Positions 59,190-64,000 of a stretch of 64,000 nucleotides of DNA are shown here, in pieces. The position numbers and the translations under genes are program-made. Under the pieces are notes generated by a model, which saw nothing but the letters and a program-made list of their open reading frames with translations, made no database searches and was not told the DNA's origin. The stretch lies in assembly GCA_949316495.1 (NCBI GenBank), contig OX439008.1:42025511-42089510 (forward strand), in the 5' to 3' direction. Source of the stretch: Amphiduros pacificus. Taxonomy: Eukaryota > Annelida > Polychaeta > Phyllodocida > Hesionidae. The number at the start of each line of letters is the position of its first letter. The first letter of the stretch is position 1.

Positions 59190-59191
<2 letters not shown>
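58861..59191. mobile_element. Foldback MITE with 117-bp inverted arms
   Basis: The left arm 58861-58977 and right arm 59075-59191 have the same length and are reverse complements, with only about two mismatches that I could find (for example catcatcag versus catcataag). The central spacer is 97 bp. It ends directly against a (TA)n tract. No coding frame. A transcript would fold into a long hairpin. Confidence 0.88.

Positions 59192-59276
<85 letters not shown>
59192..59276. repeat. (TA)n microsatellite
   Basis: About 42 TA units directly follow the right arm of the foldback element. Confidence 0.97.
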
Positions 59277-59278
<2 letters not shown>

Positions 59279-60549
59279 TATGTATATCCAGTTGTCAAAC
59301 CATTGTTTGATTGATATATTTATAGATGTACTTTCTCGGTCAATCCTTAAAAGCCAGACAATAAAATTAATAAAATAGTCCAATATCCAAAGTGTGCCTA
59401 GCGATAAGTGCATTGTAATATTACAGAGGCTGTCGATTTGGGACTAACATTCATTGTTTTAATATATAATTCAGATAAGCCTCTGAATCATTTGTTTTTC
59501 TCGTTCTGAAGCATTTCAAACATTCCAAAGATTTATTCTTTTGGAAAATAGAATATGTGAAAATTATGATATTATTCCACAGCTTAAGAAGAAATAAACA
59601 AATAAGAAAGCCAGTGAATGTAGTATTTATGTTTGATGTGTCATGTTTGGGACGCACTTATTTATACTGTGGAGCAAGGAAAAGTACAAGCCCTTATTAT
59701 TCAAAAGACCTTGCCTTACATGTTAAGAGATCATGAGACAATTTTCAACCAGCATTCAGCCATCGTGATTTCAGCGCTTTCACAGCTTGGCTACCACTAT
59801 CATAAATAAATTTACCCTAGACACAGTACCTGTAAATGCACTCCCGAATCAACACTATTCAACTTTTTGATACACTCCCATGCCTGTTCCTAACTCCAAT
59901 GTTTCACCTCCAAGGTCAAATATGTTCTCTTAAGGGAAAGATACGTCATATTGTTGGTATTAAACCAGGAAATACGTCATTAGTTCCCATTTATTGTGAA
60001 TATGAACAAATCTAATTTGGCGACAGCTGTGTCCGCGATATATCATAATACTTTGTATCAAAAAGGACATTGTTTCCTGAATATTGAAACAGGAATTATC
60101 GCACGACTAATCAAAGATTTTACACTTTACACTTCCCAGTATATACTAAGGAAATTCAAAGAGGAGTAAATGAGTTTATGATATGCAAATGTAAACAAAA
60201 ATTAAAGATTACGAAACGATTACAAAATGCAACTTATTAGAATATCAGGATGACTTAAGATACAAAAGATAATGCACGCCTCAGTAAACGATGAACTTAT
60301 TTTACTGATGACAAACTTATTTCATATTTAATTAATTGACAGTAGCCGGCATATATTATTATTTTGAGTGACTTTTGTTCTGGTTCAAAGAGTCTTTACA
60401 AACTAATGCCACTGACGGAGACGTTTACAAAGGTGACTTCTTGGCACCGGGACTCCTGCTCCGGGCTCCTGCTTTGATCGGGCTGTTATGACTCTTTCTA
60501 CACACTTCCTGATCAGGTTTTCTATATATATATATATATATATATTCTC

Positions 60550-61140
60550 ACATTACCAATTTATTCGAGGAGGTTCTTTCGTCGTTGAGGCTCTTATTAC
60601 CCATTGATTGAGGTTCGTTTGTCATTGAACATCTTATAACCGATTTATTTGAGGAGAATCGTCAGTCATAGAGACTTATGTAATCAGCCCATCAATACAG
60701 TTCCTATGTAATGTTATAAAAAAGTCCGATGAGGACGTTTTTCAGTCATTAAGTTTACCACAGTCTTGGGGAGGACCTTTTGGTCACAGAGACTGTTATT
60801 AAAATGGGGGGTTTCAGTCAATAAGCTTACCACAGTCTTGGGGAGGACCTTTTGGTCACAGAAACCTATTAAAGTATAGGTGCTTGGTCAATGATACTGT
60901 TATAGATCGAGGAACCTATTTAGACATGGAAACTTTTATTTTAGTCTGACATTGGAGATAATTCTGCCATTGAGATTCGTATTACAGACTATTTGAGGGT
61001 ATTCTTTGGTCATTGAGCACTTTTGGTACAGACTAAATGAGGAAATTCTTTGATTATTGAGCATTTTTGGTACAGACTAAATGAGGATGTTATTTGATTA
61101 TTGGCACTCTCAGTTCAGGCTGTTTAAAGATTCTCTTGCC
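60550..61140. repeat. Degenerate ~60-bp tandem repeat
   Basis: Recurring phrases: ttggtcattgagcacttttg, ggtacagactaaatgagga, and the doubled block taccacagtcttggggagga (near 60757 and 60828). Copies have drifted far apart in most of the region, so this is an old array. The stretch 59277-60549 shows nothing else I can support apart from a short (TA)n at 60522-60545. Confidence 0.75.
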
Positions 61141-61573
61141 ATTTACAATATAAACATAAACTTATTGTGGGAATCATTTAGCCATTTTGTTGCAAATCGA
61201 GAAAATAATTGTATTTTGCGTATATTTAATGTAAGATAAGTTTATATGTAACGTATACATTTGATCGAGTTTGCGGATCAGAATTTAAGCAAGCTTACCC
61301 TTCTAGGTAGTTTTTGTCACCATTTTAAGTGTTATTTTGTTATTTGACAAGTTGTTTACTATGTTTTCACTTATTGCGCAAAGTAGACGTGTCACGACGC
61401 AATAACCCTCAGGTATGCGGGATACGTCTTGAGAATGTTAAGCACAACACTGAGTGGAAATAAAATAACAATAACTTCGTGAGGGACAAGAGATGGTCAG
61501 CGGTCCAAACGTCACCAATTCTTCTGTAATACTTGAAAACATGTCTAACATCATCCAAAGAATATTGCGTTTT

Positions 61574-61732
<159 letters not shown>

Positions 61733-61739
61733 TGTTGAT

Positions 61740-64000
61740 TTATTTACAATCTTATTTACAATTGTTGCCCAAGGTCAACCTACTTTTGATTATATAATGG
61801 TCAAAATCCAGGGTATATGTGCATAACAAGGGGATTACGATCAGGCGTTATACTTGATAGTCTGCATGCAAACTGTAAATGGTTGTAACAGTAGTTGGTA
61901 AGATTACAGCAAATGTCACTGACAGCACAGTTACTTGCTACTTAAGCTCAAGATTAAAAGCGACTTTTAGTTTTTTTTTTGTTATGAAATATTATAAAAT
62001 CATGAAATCAGATTTTCAGGCACTTTTGCCATACATAATCATATATCCCCTACAGGAATTCATGTGCCATTTGAAAGTAAATAATCGAAATCATCCATTG
62101 AATATTTTCGCCAGCAAACCAGTGATCTAGAACATGTGTGCCACAACAATTTGGTTTTGGATGATATAAGCTTGGCTACTAAGGTAGGTATAATTTTTGG
62201 ATAAAATAAGATTCATCCTAATACTGTTTCCTACAATTTATGACAGTCTTTCCGATAACCGCCAGACCTTCAACGGACATTCAGTCTGGCAGCTCTTTTT
62301 ATGCCGGACCGAGAGCATTTTTACCGGACCGAAAAAAAAAATAGACAATATCAGCGTGAAGAGTAAATAAGCTACGTACATACTGCCCAAGGAACAATCT
62401 TCCTTGACAGGTTGACCTTTTGCAATAATAAAATGGGTTGGATTCATGTAAATTATCGGTAGGTGGAATATGAAAATTAACAAACGATATGAAGTATTAG
62501 CCTCAGAAAGCCTTCAAAAGTTCTATCCACAGCTACCTCTTGCAATACAGATCAAATGTAATAATACCATTTACATATAACATTATTTGTTATGTCAGAG
62601 GAACGACATGCATGTCTTACATAGAACCACAATCAATGCCCCTGCAAAACTTGCTATGTTCAAACAACAGTCGATAATAAATTAGAGAACTGGGTAATTC
62701 TTTATTGAAATAATCCCTCACAATATATAATAAGCGATCTTTCATGGCAGTAAGCTTGCTCAGATCAAACACAATTTTCGTCCAATAAATATCCAAATAT
62801 TCTTGATCACATGTTCAATTTAATGTCCTGTATTTAATACACACTTAGCATAAATTAACATATAAAGTGGTGTAGCTCATTCTGTTTATTGACCGACATA
62901 TGAGGTAACAAGCGTGCTGGCCTCCACGGGCGAATTGAAAATGAACCCAGGTTTGGAAATAAACAAGGCACTTGACCCCACAAGGATATCCTTGTAAGAT
63001 ACCTTAGTTTGATAAGATGAAGATATTCTGACCACATGTGTTTATTTGCATGCGTTGACCTTTTATTCCCCATACCATTATTTCTTATCCTGTAACCCTA
63101 TAAAACGGTGGAATGTTACACTCTTTCGGAATGCCATTACAAACAGAAACATTATTGTCAAGATGACATGAGAATATCAAGTGAAGACAGAAGTCGTGAA
63201 GTGACAGAAAACTTGTCATCACATAGTATCAGGGCTCTACACTATTATTATTGTTTTGTCAACTAATTTCATATAAGGATTATATAATCTTCATGTTTAT
63301 TTATTGAAATCAACCCTGAATATCTTTTATGTCATGATTCATAGCATTAGCTCTGAACAGTACATAAGCCACAACTATACAACATACAAAATGATAAAAT
63401 TTTGTTTGGTCCTGAAAACAACATTTTAATCAAAGAAAAGAAGCCAACACCATACATACACAAAAAAACATACATAATCAAATGCTCAAGTTATAATGAT
63501 GGGCGTGCCTGGTATTAATTAGCTGGGTCCCAAAATAGGGGAATTCCCAGATTGATTAATAACATTTAAGTTCAGCCCAGGGTCATGCTGGTAGCTGGCG
63601 GTTACCCTCCTGGCTCCAATGTGAAGTCTCCTTAAATCATAAACACATTCCTGCTCTTATAGAACACACATTCCTTTGTTAAATTGTTTCTATTTACAAT
63701 TTATTTTCAAGATCAGATTGTGTTATCTGAAAAAGAGTGACCGATGTTTCTTTGATTGCTTTAATCCTAAAACACCAAATTCGGCAGATAAATCTTAATT
63801 ATGCATTCCAGTCAACCGTTTAACCAAGGAGGAAAGATCATATTACAATAACACACGACTATCTTGATAAGAGATTTGCATAAAGAACACTTTGTCATCA
63901 GTCATCGGGATGTTTGTGTGTACGTGTAAGGCCATATACATTATGGTATCAATGTCCATATTAGACCTGAGTCTACTATTTGATATGTGGGACCAGGGCA
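61740..64000. other. No gene seen
   Basis: AT-rich DNA without a convincing exon. A core-promoter-like ctataaaacggtgg is at 63099-63112, which may be chance. A short phrase near 62270-62335 (accggaccgagag, accggaccgaaaa) looks like a transposon end, but I could not find its partner. Confidence 0.5.

Noticed and set aside
61879-62483. Short frames on both strands as further exons of the 57110 gene
   Set aside because: No phase-1 acceptor with a following donor, and composition like the surrounding non-coding DNA.

Overview
This is a eukaryotic, intron-rich, AT-rich window from an animal genome. It is most likely a mollusc and probably a bivalve. I infer this from long introns with GT..AG boundaries, a tRNA-derived SINE, a CR1/L2-like LINE, many non-autonomous TIR elements of a type I associate with bivalves (families with GTCCGTC or TGACCTTGA motifs), and very abundant minisatellites. 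The species cannot be fixed from sequence alone. There are no bacterial-type features, CRISPR arrays or rRNA.

The left half (1384-34528, + strand) is the 3' 24 exons of one gene, an ortholog of vertebrate CCDC158. I could chain all 24 exons with matching phases at all 23 junctions to a stop codon, giving 1208 residues with the 5' end outside the window. The product has a long coiled-coil body, a Ser/Pro-rich tail with a polyQ run, and a short C-terminal coil.

The introns are full of minisatellites. Three of them contain an exon edge inside the repeat unit, so they have copied a splice donor (exon 4 x17, exon 9 x60) or a splice acceptor (exon 23 x20). A fourth array (18 bp x ~15) ends just before the exon 15 acceptor and reads open, in frame, into that exon.

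The middle (40753-42485, - strand) holds a compact four-exon gene that converges on CCDC158. It encodes a 283-residue secreted preproprotein with a clean signal peptide, two furin-type basic sites, and a C-terminal half that reads like a four-helix cytokine. The order of helices and loops, and several short segments, resemble my memory of vertebrate CNTF/CLCF1 (IL-6 class). This is the best candidate in the window for something undescribed.

The right half is mainly repetitive. It has a 66-bp array (43.5-46.0 kb), a 5'-truncated LINE with an open reverse transcriptase frame (46.5-48.1 kb, -), paired 37-bp and 36-bp arrays (51.2-53.8 kb), and a G-rich 24-bp array (54.9-56.0 kb). At 57110-57257 (+) is a probable first coding exon of another secreted or membrane protein whose remaining exons are not visible. 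It is followed by two related arrays, a near-perfect 117-bp inverted repeat, and long (TA)n tracts. I see no convincing exons from about 59.3 to 64 kb.
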